DNA from: Pseudomonas sp. Q1-7
GTDB lineage: Bacteria > Pseudomonadota > Gammaproteobacteria > Pseudomonadales > Pseudomonadaceae
DNA length: 64,000 nucleotides
Assembly (NCBI RefSeq): GCF_028010285.1
Contig: NZ_CP116304.1
Location: forward strand, 1,752,501 to 1,816,500
Direction of reading: 5' to 3'
A model generated the notes under the pieces. That model searched no databases. It was not told the DNA's origin and saw only the letters and a program-made list of their open reading frames with translations. Positions 42,245-50,434 of the stretch are shown in pieces (position 1 is the first letter of the stretch; each line of letters starts with the position of its first letter). The position numbers were made by a program, and so were the translations under genes.

Positions 42245-43300
42245 ATGTCCGTCTTCACCCACGTCGAGTTCGATCATCACGAGCAAGTGGTTTTCGGCCA
42301 CGACAAGGCCACCGGTCTCAAGGCCATCATCGCCATCCACAACAGCAACCTCGGCCCGGCCCTCGGCGGCTGCCGCATGTGGCCCTACCAGAACGACGAA
42401 CAGGCCCTGCGCGACGTGCTGCGCCTGTCCCGTGGCATGACCTACAAGTCCGCCCTGGCCAACCTGCCGCTGGGCGGCGGCAAGGCGGTGATCATTGGCG
42501 ATCCGCACCGCGACAAGAGCGAAGCGCTGTTCCAGGCGATGGGTGACTTCGTCGACAGCCTGGGCGGCCGTTACATCACCGCCGCCGACTCCGGCACCGG
42601 CGTCAGCGAAATGCGCATCATGGCCGAGCGCAGCCGCCACGTGGCCGGCGCCGGCACTCGCGAGGCCCTGGGCGGCGGCGTGCGTGACGGCAACCCGTCG
42701 CCGTCCACCGCCTATGGCACCTTCGTCGGCATCCGCATGGCGGTACAGCACCGCCTCGGTCGCGACGACCTCACCGGGCTCAAGGTGGCCATCCAGGGCG
42801 TCGGCCAGGTGGGCTTCAGCCTGGCCCAGTACCTGAAGGCCGCCGGGGCCCAGCTCTGGGTCTGCGACATCCACGAAGCCAACGCCCGTCGTGCTGCCGA
42901 GCAACTGGGCGCCACGGTGGTCGGGCAGAACGAGATCTATGGCCTGGACGTGGATGTCTTCGCGCCCTGCGCCATGGGCGGCATCGTCAATCCGCAGACC
43001 CTCGAGGCCCTGCGCGCGCCGATCATCGCCGGCGCCGCCAACAACCAACTGGCCGATGCCGGCCTGGCCGAAGAGCTGCGTCGCCGCGGCACCCTCTACG
43101 CGCCGGACTACGCAATCAACGCCGGCGGCATCATCGATGTCTGGTACGAGCGCAGCAACGGCAGCGAAGCCGCGCTCAAGCAGCATGTCGAGGGCATCGG
43201 CGAGACCCTGCGGGAGATCTTCGTCCGCGCCGACGCCGAAGGCCGCACCACCACCGCCGTGGCCGACCGAATCGCCGAGGAGCGCTTTGGCCGCGATTGA
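42245..43300 (+). CDS. leucine/valine-type (Glu/Leu/Phe/Val family) dehydrogenase
   Basis: An NAD-dependent amino acid dehydrogenase of 351 residues that interconverts a branched-chain or aromatic amino acid with its 2-oxo acid. Active-site segment: [44 protein letters not shown], with the substrate-binding and catalytic lysines of this family. NAD fold: [29 protein letters not shown] (~179-207). I cannot tell leucine from valine or phenylalanine specificity. Its product, a 2-oxo acid, is the substrate class of the oxidoreductase encoded just upstream, so the two probably act in sequence. Confidence 0.9.
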   Translation: MSVFTHVEFDHHEQVVFGHDKATGLKAIIAIHNSNLGPALGGCRMWPYQNDEQALRDVLRLSRGMTYKSALANLPLGGGKAVIIGDPHRDKSEALFQAMGDFVDSLGGRYITAADSGTGVSEMRIMAERSRHVAGAGTREALGGGVRDGNPSPSTAYGTFVGIRMAVQHRLGRDDLTGLKVAIQGVGQVGFSLAQYLKAAGAQLWVCDIHEANARRAAEQLGATVVGQNEIYGLDVDVFAPCAMGGIVNPQTLEALRAPIIAGAANNQLADAGLAEELRRRGTLYAPDYAINAGGIIDVWYERSNGSEAALKQHVEGIGETLREIFVRADAEGRTTTAVADRIAEERFGRD

Positions 43301-43378
43301 GTGGATTTCCCGGCCGGCCACCCGCAGCGCCGGATGGCCGGCACGTACCTCACTACAACAACAAGACGGTATGTCCCC

Positions 43379-44776
43379 ATGACCCAAGAAAGCCTCATAT
43401 CCGGCACTGCCGGTGATGCCTCCCGACCCTCCGGCGCCCGTGGACAATGGTCGTCGCGCTGGGCCTTCTTCCTCGCCGCCACCGGCTCCGCCGTGGGGCT
43501 GGGCAATATCTGGAAGTTTCCCTACATCACCGGCGAGAACGGCGGCGGCGCCTTCGTCCTCGTCTACCTCGGCTGCATCCTGGCGATCGGCATTCCCCTG
43601 CTGATGCTGGAAGTGATGCTCGGCCGACGCGCCCGCGCCAACCCGGAACAGGCGCTTGGCCTGGCGGCACTCGACGCTGGCGCCGGACGCCACTGGCGGC
43701 ACCTGGGCACCGTGGCGGTGCTCACCGGCTTCCTCATCCTCAGCTTCTACACCCTGGTGGCGGGCTGGGCGGTGGCCTACGTCCCGGATGCCCTGAGCGG
43801 ACGTTTCGCCGGGATCGACGGCAAGGCCAGCGAGGCGCTGTTCGGCGCCATGCTGGCCAATCCGCTGAAGCTGCTGGCCTATGGCAGCGGCGTGCTCCTG
43901 GCCACCCTGCTGATCGTCGCCCTGGGTGTGCAGAAAGGCCTGGAGCGTTCCCTGCGCTTCCTCATGCCGGGGCTGTTCCTGCTCCTGCTGGTACTGGTGG
44001 GCTATGCCGCCACCACTGGCCATTTCGGCACCGCCGTCCATTTCCTCTTCGATTTCGACTTCAGCAAACTCACTGGCCAGAGCGTGCTGATCGCCCTGGG
44101 ACACTCCTTCTTCACCCTCAGCCTCGCCAGCGGCGCCATGATGGTCTATGGCTCCTACCTGCCCGCCGGCACCTCAATCGCCCGCACCTCGATCATGGTG
44201 GCCATCGCCGACACCAGTGTGGCCTTGCTGGCCGGGCTGGCGATCTTCCCGCTGGTGTTCGCCAATGGCCTCGAGCCTGGCGCCGGCCCCGGCCTGATCT
44301 TCGTCACGCTGCCCATCGCCTTCGGCCAGATGCCGTTCGGCAGCCTGGTGGGCGGGCTGTTCTTCGTCATGCTGGCGATTGCCGCGCTGACTTCTGCCAT
44401 TTCCCTGAGCGAGCCCACCATCGCCTGGCTCACCGAGCGCTTCGGCATGGGGCGGGTCAAGGCGGTCCTGGTGAGCGGCCTGGGTCTGTGGGTGCTGGGC
44501 CTGGGTTCGGTGTTCTCCTTCAACCATTGGGCGGAGTACACCCTGTTCGGCAAGACCTTCTTCGATGCCCTGGATTACCTCACGGCCAATCTGCTGATGC
44601 CCATCGGCGGTCTGCTCACCGTGCTGTTCTGCGGCTGGGTCCTGGGCCGCGCCAAGGTGGAAGACGGCGTGGGCATTGCCAGCCCGGCGCTGTTCGGCCT
44701 TTGGTGGCGGGTGCTGCGCTATGTCACGCCGCTGTGCATCCTGGTGGTCTTCCTGCACAGCCTGGGCCTGTTCTGA
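43379..44776 (+). CDS. neurotransmitter:sodium symporter (NSS/SNF) family transporter
   Basis: A 465-residue inner-membrane symporter with about 11-12 helices. The signature SSRWAFFLAATGSAVGLGNIWKFPYITGENGGGAF (residues ~25-60) is the first sodium- and substrate-binding helix of LeuT-type proteins. NSS members of bacteria import amino acids such as leucine, tryptophan or tyrosine with sodium. I start at the ATG at 43379 (MTQESLISG), as the upstream in-frame extension shows no family similarity. It lies 78 bp after the dehydrogenase and completes a plausible uptake-deamination-oxidation set. Confidence 0.9.
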   Translation: MTQESLISGTAGDASRPSGARGQWSSRWAFFLAATGSAVGLGNIWKFPYITGENGGGAFVLVYLGCILAIGIPLLMLEVMLGRRARANPEQALGLAALDAGAGRHWRHLGTVAVLTGFLILSFYTLVAGWAVAYVPDALSGRFAGIDGKASEALFGAMLANPLKLLAYGSGVLLATLLIVALGVQKGLERSLRFLMPGLFLLLLVLVGYAATTGHFGTAVHFLFDFDFSKLTGQSVLIALGHSFFTLSLASGAMMVYGSYLPAGTSIARTSIMVAIADTSVALLAGLAIFPLVFANGLEPGAGPGLIFVTLPIAFGQMPFGSLVGGLFFVMLAIAALTSAISLSEPTIAWLTERFGMGRVKAVLVSGLGLWVLGLGSVFSFNHWAEYTLFGKTFFDALDYLTANLLMPIGGLLTVLFCGWVLGRAKVEDGVGIASPALFGLWWRVLRYVTPLCILVVFLHSLGLF

Positions 44777-44864
44777 GTCCGTCGGGATGGCATGACAAAT
44801 CGCGCGGACGCCGTTAACATGCCGCCCGTCCTCAGGACCTCGCCATCGTCGGCGAGCCCGCCGC

Positions 44865-44941
44865 GTCCCAGTAGCTCAATTGGATAGAGCATCCCCCTCC
44901 TAAGGGGAAGGTTGGTGGTTCGAGCCCACTCTGGGACGCCA
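44865..44941 (+). tRNA. tRNA-Arg(CCT)
   Basis: 77 bases with CCA. Acceptor GTCCCAG / CTGGGAC, D-arm AGCTCAATTGGATAGAGC, anticodon loop CTCCTAA with anticodon CCT at 44899-44901 (reads AGG), T-arm GTGGTTCGAGCCCAC. It stands at the border between the conserved chromosomal block and the accessory-looking cyanase cluster. Confidence 0.97.
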
Positions 44942-45425
44942 TATAAAGCCCTTTCACGGCGGCAGCGAGTAGCGCCCGTGACAGCAAGCTCGAAGCATCG
45001 GCACCCGTCACGCGAACGGGGCGCGGATGCGCAGAACAGCAGTGCTGCCAATGGCGTGGCGCACCGTAGTTCGGATACCCGGGCCGGCCTTCAGCCACTC
45101 GCTAACGCGTTTGTGCAGATCGGCCCCACTTCCTTCGTTAACACGCGCAGACGCTCCAGCCGGTCGACCTTGGCGCCGCTGGAGCCCTTCCCGTACTGCG
45201 CGGCGATCATTTCGTTCGTGGCTGGCGGCGAACGGCTGCAAGTGGCATGGGCAGTTTGGCGGCCGGCGGTTCCGGCGGGCGATCTGGCTCTATCTTTAAG
45301 GCATTCACCCCGTACGTTCATCGAGACTTGGCGTGAGTCTTGCTGCTTTACGGCATGCCGCCAGTCATTGCCTCAAGCCTGGTTACGATGCGTCCGGCCA
45401 GCATTCTCATGCGTGAGGATGCGGC
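44942..45425. other. 484-bp stretch between tRNA-Arg and the sigma-54 regulator
   Basis: Open frames exist on both strands, but none has a recognisable motif, a good ribosome site or a conserved-looking composition. I see no integrase remnant that I can defend and no second copy of the tRNA 3' end. The promoter of the regulator gene should be here, but no clear hexamers are visible. Confidence 0.5.
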
Positions 45426-47054
45426 GTGCCATTTTTCAACGGGATCCAAGTCCGCATGCCAGATAACCCAAAAGTAGACGACTTCAATAGCTCACCCGCC
45501 TTCTGGCGCTCTCAGGAAATGCTCCTGCTGCAGCAGGTCACGGCGCTGGCGGGCAAGAGTCTGGCCGTGGAGCCGGTGTTCAAGGAGATGCTCCACCTGC
45601 TTTCCGAGCTGTTGGGCCTGAACCGGGGACGGATCGTCCTGCGCGATGACGATGAACGCGGCGGGACCATTCGCTATGCGTACGGTTTGACCAGGGAGGA
45701 GGTGGCGCTTGGTCACTACGCCCTGAATGAAGGGGTGACCGGCAAGGTGCTGGCGCATGGCCAGGTGACGATCGTGCAGGATATCGACAAGGAACCGATC
45801 TTCCTCGGCCGCATGGTCGAGCGCAGCAAGCTGCCGGCAGGACCGGTGTCCTTCATCGCCCTGCCTATCCAGATCGGCCAGAAGACCGTCGGCGTGCTGG
45901 CCTGCCATCGAATCCGCATGCGAGCCAGGCCATTGGCCGACGATCTGACCATCCTGCGCATCCTGGCGACGCTGGCCGGGCAGATGTTGCATCTGCAGAG
46001 TTACATCGAGGAGAAGACCCGCGCGCTGGAACAGCGCAACGACCTGTTGACCAGGGCCCTGCATGCCGATGCGACCCGCTACGGCATCGTCGGGACGTCC
46101 CCCGAACTGCTGCGGGCCATTTCCGAGCTGGAGCGGGTTTCCAGTGCCACCGCCAGCGTGCTGCTTCTCGGCGAGTCCGGCAGCGGCAAGGAGCTGTTCG
46201 CCCGCGCCCTGCACTTGGCCAGTCCACGTTCCGACAAGCCGTTCATCAAGGTCAATTGCGCCGCCATTCCCGACACCCTGTTCGAGTCCGAACTGTTTGG
46301 CTACGAGCGCGGAGCCTTCACGGGGGCCAGTGCGATGCGTGCAGGCTGGTTCGAGCAGGCCGACGGCGGCAGCATTTTCCTCGACGAGATTGGCGAGCTG
46401 CCGCTGGGGATGCAGGCCAAGCTGCTGCGCACCCTGCAGGAGGGCACGATTACGCGCCTGGGCGGCAAGCGGGAGATTCCCGTCGACGTTCGCCTGGTGG
46501 CGGCGACCAACCGTGACCTGGCCATCGAGGTGGCGCGCGGGCAGTTCCGCCAGGATCTCTACTACCGGCTCAATGTCATCCCCATCCATCTCCCGTCCCT
46601 GGCCGAGCGACGTAGCGACATCCCCGCGCTGGCCATGCACTTTCTCAACCGGGTCAACCAGGCCAACCAGCGCAACATCAGCCTGACCGCCGATGCCATC
46701 GAGCGCCTGCAGGCGCACCCCTGGCCGGGCAACATCCGCGAGCTGTCCAACGTGATCGAGCGGGTGGTGCTGCTGGCCGACAAGTCGCCCCTGAGTGCCG
46801 GCGATCTCGAGCCCTTCCTGAGTATTGGCGAGACGGTGGAGGAGGTGCGGGTACAGCCGGTCAGCAGCCGACCGCAGGCAGAGCCATTTATGCTGTCGCT
46901 GCCCGTGCGCCCCTACGCCCCCGCCGGCTCGCACTCCGCGGATGCGTTGCAACAGGCGCTGGTCCAGTGCGGAGGCAACAAGTCGCGTGCCGCGCAACTG
47001 CTCGGTCTGACTCCACGCCAGTTCAACTACCGCTGGCAGAAGCTCGGCCTGTAG
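45426..47054 (+). CDS. sigma-54-dependent enhancer-binding regulator (NifA/CynF-like, GAF-AAA+-HTH)
   Basis: A 542-residue activator of RNA polymerase with sigma-54. A GAF sensor domain (~35-190) is followed by a short coiled segment (~195-212) and the AAA+ domain (~220-450). The AAA+ domain has Walker A GESGSGKE (249-256), the sigma-54-contacting GAFTGA loop (296-301), Walker B GSIFLDEI (315-322) and an Arg-finger region. A Fis-type HTH ends the protein (NKSRAAQLLGLTPRQFNYRWQKLGL). The GTG start at 45426 has AGGA 6 bases upstream; an ATG at 45456 has none. Both downstream operons carry sigma-54 promoters with matching inverted repeats, so it is the obvious activator. CynF of P. pseudoalcaligenes, which controls a cyanase cluster, is of this regulator class. 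Confidence 0.93.
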   Translation: MPFFNGIQVRMPDNPKVDDFNSSPAFWRSQEMLLLQQVTALAGKSLAVEPVFKEMLHLLSELLGLNRGRIVLRDDDERGGTIRYAYGLTREEVALGHYALNEGVTGKVLAHGQVTIVQDIDKEPIFLGRMVERSKLPAGPVSFIALPIQIGQKTVGVLACHRIRMRARPLADDLTILRILATLAGQMLHLQSYIEEKTRALEQRNDLLTRALHADATRYGIVGTSPELLRAISELERVSSATASVLLLGESGSGKELFARALHLASPRSDKPFIKVNCAAIPDTLFESELFGYERGAFTGASAMRAGWFEQADGGSIFLDEIGELPLGMQAKLLRTLQEGTITRLGGKREIPVDVRLVAATNRDLAIEVARGQFRQDLYYRLNVIPIHLPSLAERRSDIPALAMHFLNRVNQANQRNISLTADAIERLQAHPWPGNIRELSNVIERVVLLADKSPLSAGDLEPFLSIGETVEEVRVQPVSSRPQAEPFMLSLPVRPYAPAGSHSADALQQALVQCGGNKSRAAQLLGLTPRQFNYRWQKLGL

Positions 47055-47143
47055 GCCGAAGCACGACCTTGCCCGCGCTTCTCTCCCACAGGGCAGACCA
47101 CGGTCTGCCCTGTGCGTTTGATACCACCGCATCGGCCAGATTG

Positions 47144-47173
47144 GGCGACATTGACATTATTGACAATGTTGCC
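47144..47173 (+). promoter_or_regulatory. inverted-repeat activator site (UAS) for operon 1
   Basis: GGCGACATTG (47144-47153) and CAATGTTGCC (47164-47173) form a 10-bp inverted repeat with one mismatch and a 10-bp spacer. It stands about 110 bp upstream of the -24 element, the usual distance for a sigma-54 enhancer. The core ACATTG...CAATGT recurs upstream of operon 2. Confidence 0.78.
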
Positions 47174-47281
47174 AATTGGTCGTCCGCCGCCTGATGGTCA
47201 GTCGTCGAGAGGGCTGTTCGAATACCTCTCGTCTAATTTCAACTTATTGATTTCATTGTGTTTTATTGGTTTTTCTGCGAA

Positions 47282-47300
47282 TTGGCATACCCCCTGCAAA
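47282..47300 (+). promoter_or_regulatory. sigma-54 (-24/-12) promoter of operon 1
   Basis: TTGGCATACCCCCTGCAAA with GG at 47284-47285 and GC at 47296-47297, exactly 10 bases apart. The surrounding bases match the consensus TGGCAC-N5-TTGCA well. The first gene starts about 60 bp downstream. Confidence 0.9.
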
Positions 47301-47360
47301 AGAGCATTCGACACTCGATGGGGCAGCCCGCCTGCTCCCCAGATACCGCTGGAGAATGCC

Positions 47361-47918
47361 ATGACCGCAGCAACCGAGACTTGCCCGACCACCCTGAAGA
47401 CCTACCTGAAACCGATCGACCGCGAGGGCCTGCTGGCCTTCGCCGAGAAGGGCCGCAACAACCCCGCCAGCCGTGGCACCAACAAGGTCCACACGGTGAT
47501 GCAGGGGATGTACCGCAGCCTGAGCTACGTGGGCGATCACGAAGCGGTCGTGGTCGATGAGCCGCTGCACCTGTTCGGCGAGGACACCGCGCCGGCACCG
47601 GGCGAGATCGTGCTTTCCGGGCTGGGTGGCTGCCTGGCCGTGGGCATCACGGCGGTGGCGACCTGGAAGCAGGTGAAACTGAGCAAGCTGGAAATCTTCC
47701 TCGAGGCCGACATCGGCAACCCGGCGGCGTGGGGCGCCGGTGGTGCGCAGATGCAGCCGGAGCAGATGGGCTTCCAGGCGATCCGCGTGAAGGTGCTGGT
47801 GGAAGGCGACGCGAGCCGCGAGGAACTGGACGAGATCGTCAGGCACGCCAACTTCTACTCGCCGGTGGCCAACACCCTGCGCAACCCGATTCCGTTCAGC
47901 ATCGCGCTGGCCGACTGA
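47361..47918 (+). CDS. OsmC-family protein, copy 1
   Basis: A 185-residue protein of the OsmC/Ohr superfamily. The central helix has LSGLGGCLAVGITAVATW with Cys91, the position of the conserved peroxidatic-type cysteine. At the place of the second family cysteine (CPxxxTL) it has S167 in NFYSPVANTL, so a classical two-cysteine peroxidase cycle seems impossible. A sulfur-transfer, thiol-binding or one-cysteine role is possible. GGAGA stands 6 bases before the ATG. It is the first gene of operon 1, and 536 of its 558 bases are one uninterrupted identity block with the copy at 57136-57693. Confidence 0.9.
   Translation: MTAATETCPTTLKTYLKPIDREGLLAFAEKGRNNPASRGTNKVHTVMQGMYRSLSYVGDHEAVVVDEPLHLFGEDTAPAPGEIVLSGLGGCLAVGITAVATWKQVKLSKLEIFLEADIGNPAAWGAGGAQMQPEQMGFQAIRVKVLVEGDASREELDEIVRHANFYSPVANTLRNPIPFSIALAD
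47370..47905 (+). repeat. 536-bp perfect direct repeat (osmC), left copy
   Basis: By reading both copies base by base I find no difference to 57145-57680. Differences start at codons 2-3 and in the last four codons, and flanking DNA is largely unrelated apart from the promoter core. The copies are 9,775 bp apart in the same orientation. Confidence 0.9.
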
Positions 47919-47933
47919 GCCGCGGAGGACGCC

Positions 47934-49076
47934 ATGAACAGCCTCGCACTTGCAGTACCCTCCGCGGCAGCTGCCTGGACCGACGATGCCCGCGTGCTCG
48001 CCGAGGTCGGCCGCGTCGCCCGCGGCCCGCTGGCGCAGATTGTCAATCGCATCGACCATGAGGGCTATTACCCACTCGACATCATGGCTGCACTCGGCGA
48101 GGCCGGCGCGCTGGGCGTGCATCTCGACAGTCACGGCAGCCGTTACGGGCTGTCGCTGGCGGCCATGCAGGAGATCAGTCGCACCTGCGGTTCGACCGGC
48201 TTCCTCACCTGGTGTCACGACGTCTGCGGCCTGTACATGGAGCAGTCGGGCAACCCGGCGTTGCTGGCCCGGCTGTCCGACCACGCCACCGGGCGGACCT
48301 GCGGCGGTACCGCACTGTCCAACCCGATGAAGTCGCTGGCCGGTATCGAGAACATGCTGCTGCGCGCCCACAAGGTGCCGGGCGGCTACAGGGTCAGCGG
48401 CTCGCTGCCCTGGGTCAGTCATATCGCCAAGGGGCAGTACTGCGGTGCCATCGCCGCTGTGGAGCGTGACGACGGCAGCCGTTCGCACGAGATCATGTTC
48501 CTGCTCGATCTGGACGAGCGCGTCGAGCTCAAGGCCTGTCCGGAGTTCTCCGCCATGGAGGGCACCAGCACCTGGCGCATTCAGCTCGACAACTACTTCG
48601 TCGGCGAGGACTGCATGATCGCTGACCCGGCGCGTCCGTTCATCGCCCGCATCCGCGCCGCTTTCGTGCTGCTCCAGGCCGGCATGGCCACCGGCATCGT
48701 CCAGGGCAGCCTGGACTCGATGCGCGAGGTGGAGCCGGTGCTCGGCCACGTCAACCGTTTCCTGCACGACCGCCCGGACGAGATCCAGGCCGAGTTCGAG
48801 GAGCTGGGGGGGCGGATCATGACGCTGGCGCAAACCCCGTTCGACGGCAGTACCGACTTCCTGCTGGATGTCCTCGACGCACGCACCCAGAGCGCCGAGC
48901 TGGCGCTGCGTGCCTCGCAATCCGCGCTGCTGCACCAGGGCGCGCGAGGCTACCTGAAGAGTGCGGCACCGCAGCGGCGTATTCGCGAGGCCCAGTTCGT
49001 GGCCATCGTCACCCCGGCGATCAAGCACCTGCGTTGGGAGATGGCGCGCCTGATGAAAGAGGAGATGCCGGCATGA
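47934..49076 (+). CDS. acyl-CoA dehydrogenase-fold flavoprotein (possible monooxygenase/desulfurising enzyme)
   Basis: A 380-residue protein with the acyl-CoA dehydrogenase fold: helical N domain (~20-110), beta domain ([11 protein letters not shown]... [21 protein letters not shown]... [16 protein letters not shown], ~120-225) and helical C domain (~230-380). The end reads [40 protein letters not shown], without the usual YEGTxxIQ segment of true dehydrogenases. Members of this fold that lack it, such as SfnB- and DszC-like proteins, act in organosulfur metabolism. A 4-base overlap with the rubredoxin-reductase gene suggests a joint electron chain. The substrate is unknown. Confidence 0.85.
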   Translation: MNSLALAVPSAAAAWTDDARVLAEVGRVARGPLAQIVNRIDHEGYYPLDIMAALGEAGALGVHLDSHGSRYGLSLAAMQEISRTCGSTGFLTWCHDVCGLYMEQSGNPALLARLSDHATGRTCGGTALSNPMKSLAGIENMLLRAHKVPGGYRVSGSLPWVSHIAKGQYCGAIAAVERDDGSRSHEIMFLLDLDERVELKACPEFSAMEGTSTWRIQLDNYFVGEDCMIADPARPFIARIRAAFVLLQAGMATGIVQGSLDSMREVEPVLGHVNRFLHDRPDEIQAEFEELGGRIMTLAQTPFDGSTDFLLDVLDARTQSAELALRASQSALLHQGARGYLKSAAPQRRIREAQFVAIVTPAIKHLRWEMARLMKEEMPA

Positions 49077-50407
49077 GCGACGCGACCCGAGCCTGGCGGC
49101 AGTTCATCTGCCGCGCCTGTGGGCTGATCTATGACGAGGAAATGGGTGATCCGGACAGCGGCCTGGCGCCCGGCACCCGCTTCGAAGACATCCCCGACGA
49201 CTGGGAGTGCCCGCTGTGCGGGGTGACCAAGCTCGACTTCGAGCCCTTCGTCAGGCGCGAGGCCGCGCCATCCTGTGTGGTGCAGGGCGCACAGCAGGGC
49301 AGGGGCGTGGTGGTGGTGGGCGCCGGCCTTGCCGGCTGGGCCACCGTCGAAGCCCTGCGTGCGCTGGACGCCGCGGTGCCGATCACCCTGGTCAGCGCCT
49401 GCAAGGGCGACCTCTACCACAAGCCGGAACTGTCGGTGGCCCTGAGTCGCGGCCAGACGCCCGAGTCACTGGTTCGCGAGACGGCGGCCGACGCCGCCCG
49501 TCGCCTGGGCGTGCGTCTGTTGACCGACACCTTCGTGGTCGGCCTGACGCCGGCGCAGCACCAGGTACGCACGACCCAAGGCACGCTGACCTACACCCGG
49601 CTGGTGCTGGCCCAGGGCGCGCGCCCGGTACTGCCCGCCGAGCTGCCGCCGGCGTTGTGCTGGCGGGTGAACCACCTGAGTGGCTGGAGCGGTCTGCAGG
49701 CACAACTGCGCCAGGGGTCGCAGCGGGTCGCCATCGTCGGCGCCGGCATGGTCGGTTGCGAGCTGGCCGAGGACTTCGCCCGCGCCGGGCATCAGGTGAC
49801 CCTGGTGGATCGCCAGCACCTTCCGCTGGCGGGCCTGCTGCCCGAGCCCGCGGCGCGTCGGCTGCGGCGGAGTCAGCAGCAACTGGGTATCGGCTATCTC
49901 GGGGCCGTGCAGGTTGCCGGCGTCAGTGGCCTGGATGACGGCAGCAAGTGCATCGCCACAACGTGCGGGCAGCACCTGGTCGTCGACCAGGTGATCGCTG
50001 CCACCGGCCTGGCGACCGATGCCCGTCTGGCGCGGATGGGCGGGCTGGATTTCGACAGGGGCATCCAGGTCGATCCTGGCACCCTGCAGACCAGCGCCGC
50101 GGATGTCTACGCGCTGGGTGACTGCGTGAGCCTGGAGGGCACCGCCTGCCGGTTCATCGAACCCATCGCTCACCAGGCCAGGGCGATTGCCCATGCCGTT
50201 CTGGGCCTGGCCGGGGAGCGTTACCGGCACAGCCAGCCGGTGATCCGTCTGAAGACCCGCTCCCTGCCGATCGAAATGCATGGCACGCCTTGTGCTGCGG
50301 GCCAGTGGCGGGTGGTGCACGAAGACGACAGTTATCTGCTCATGGAACAACAGGTCGATGGGCGTACCGCTTCAACCTTGCGTGTGGGCCAGGCCAAGGC
50401 CGCCTGA
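49073..50407 (+). CDS. rubredoxin / FAD-dependent rubredoxin reductase fusion
   Basis: A 444-residue fusion. Residues 10-58 are a rubredoxin with iron ligands C13, C16, C46 and C49 ([12 protein letters not shown] and [10 protein letters not shown]). The rest is a NAD(P)H:rubredoxin reductase-like flavoprotein with FAD motif GAGLAG (83-88), a second dinucleotide motif [28 protein letters not shown] near residue 220 and the FAD-closing VYALGDC near residue 346. In Pseudomonas these are normally separate proteins serving alkane hydroxylase. Here the fusion overlaps the flavoprotein gene by 4 bases and would feed electrons from NAD(P)H to it or to another oxygenase. The ATG at 49073 lies in the ATGA overlap. 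Confidence 0.9.
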   Translation: MSDATRAWRQFICRACGLIYDEEMGDPDSGLAPGTRFEDIPDDWECPLCGVTKLDFEPFVRREAAPSCVVQGAQQGRGVVVVGAGLAGWATVEALRALDAAVPITLVSACKGDLYHKPELSVALSRGQTPESLVRETAADAARRLGVRLLTDTFVVGLTPAQHQVRTTQGTLTYTRLVLAQGARPVLPAELPPALCWRVNHLSGWSGLQAQLRQGSQRVAIVGAGMVGCELAEDFARAGHQVTLVDRQHLPLAGLLPEPAARRLRRSQQQLGIGYLGAVQVAGVSGLDDGSKCIATTCGQHLVVDQVIAATGLATDARLARMGGLDFDRGIQVDPGTLQTSAADVYALGDCVSLEGTACRFIEPIAHQARAIAHAVLGLAGERYRHSQPVIRLKTRSLPIEMHGTPCAAGQWRVVHEDDSYLLMEQQVDGRTASTLRVGQAKAA

Positions 50408-50434
50408 TCGGATGACTCAGAGGAGGGCACAGCG

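Noticed and set aside
44912-45466. Plus-strand open frame between tRNA-Arg and the sigma-54 regulator, and two shorter minus-strand frames
   Set aside because: It starts inside the tRNA gene, has no ribosome site and no family resemblance. I considered an integrase remnant but could not support it.
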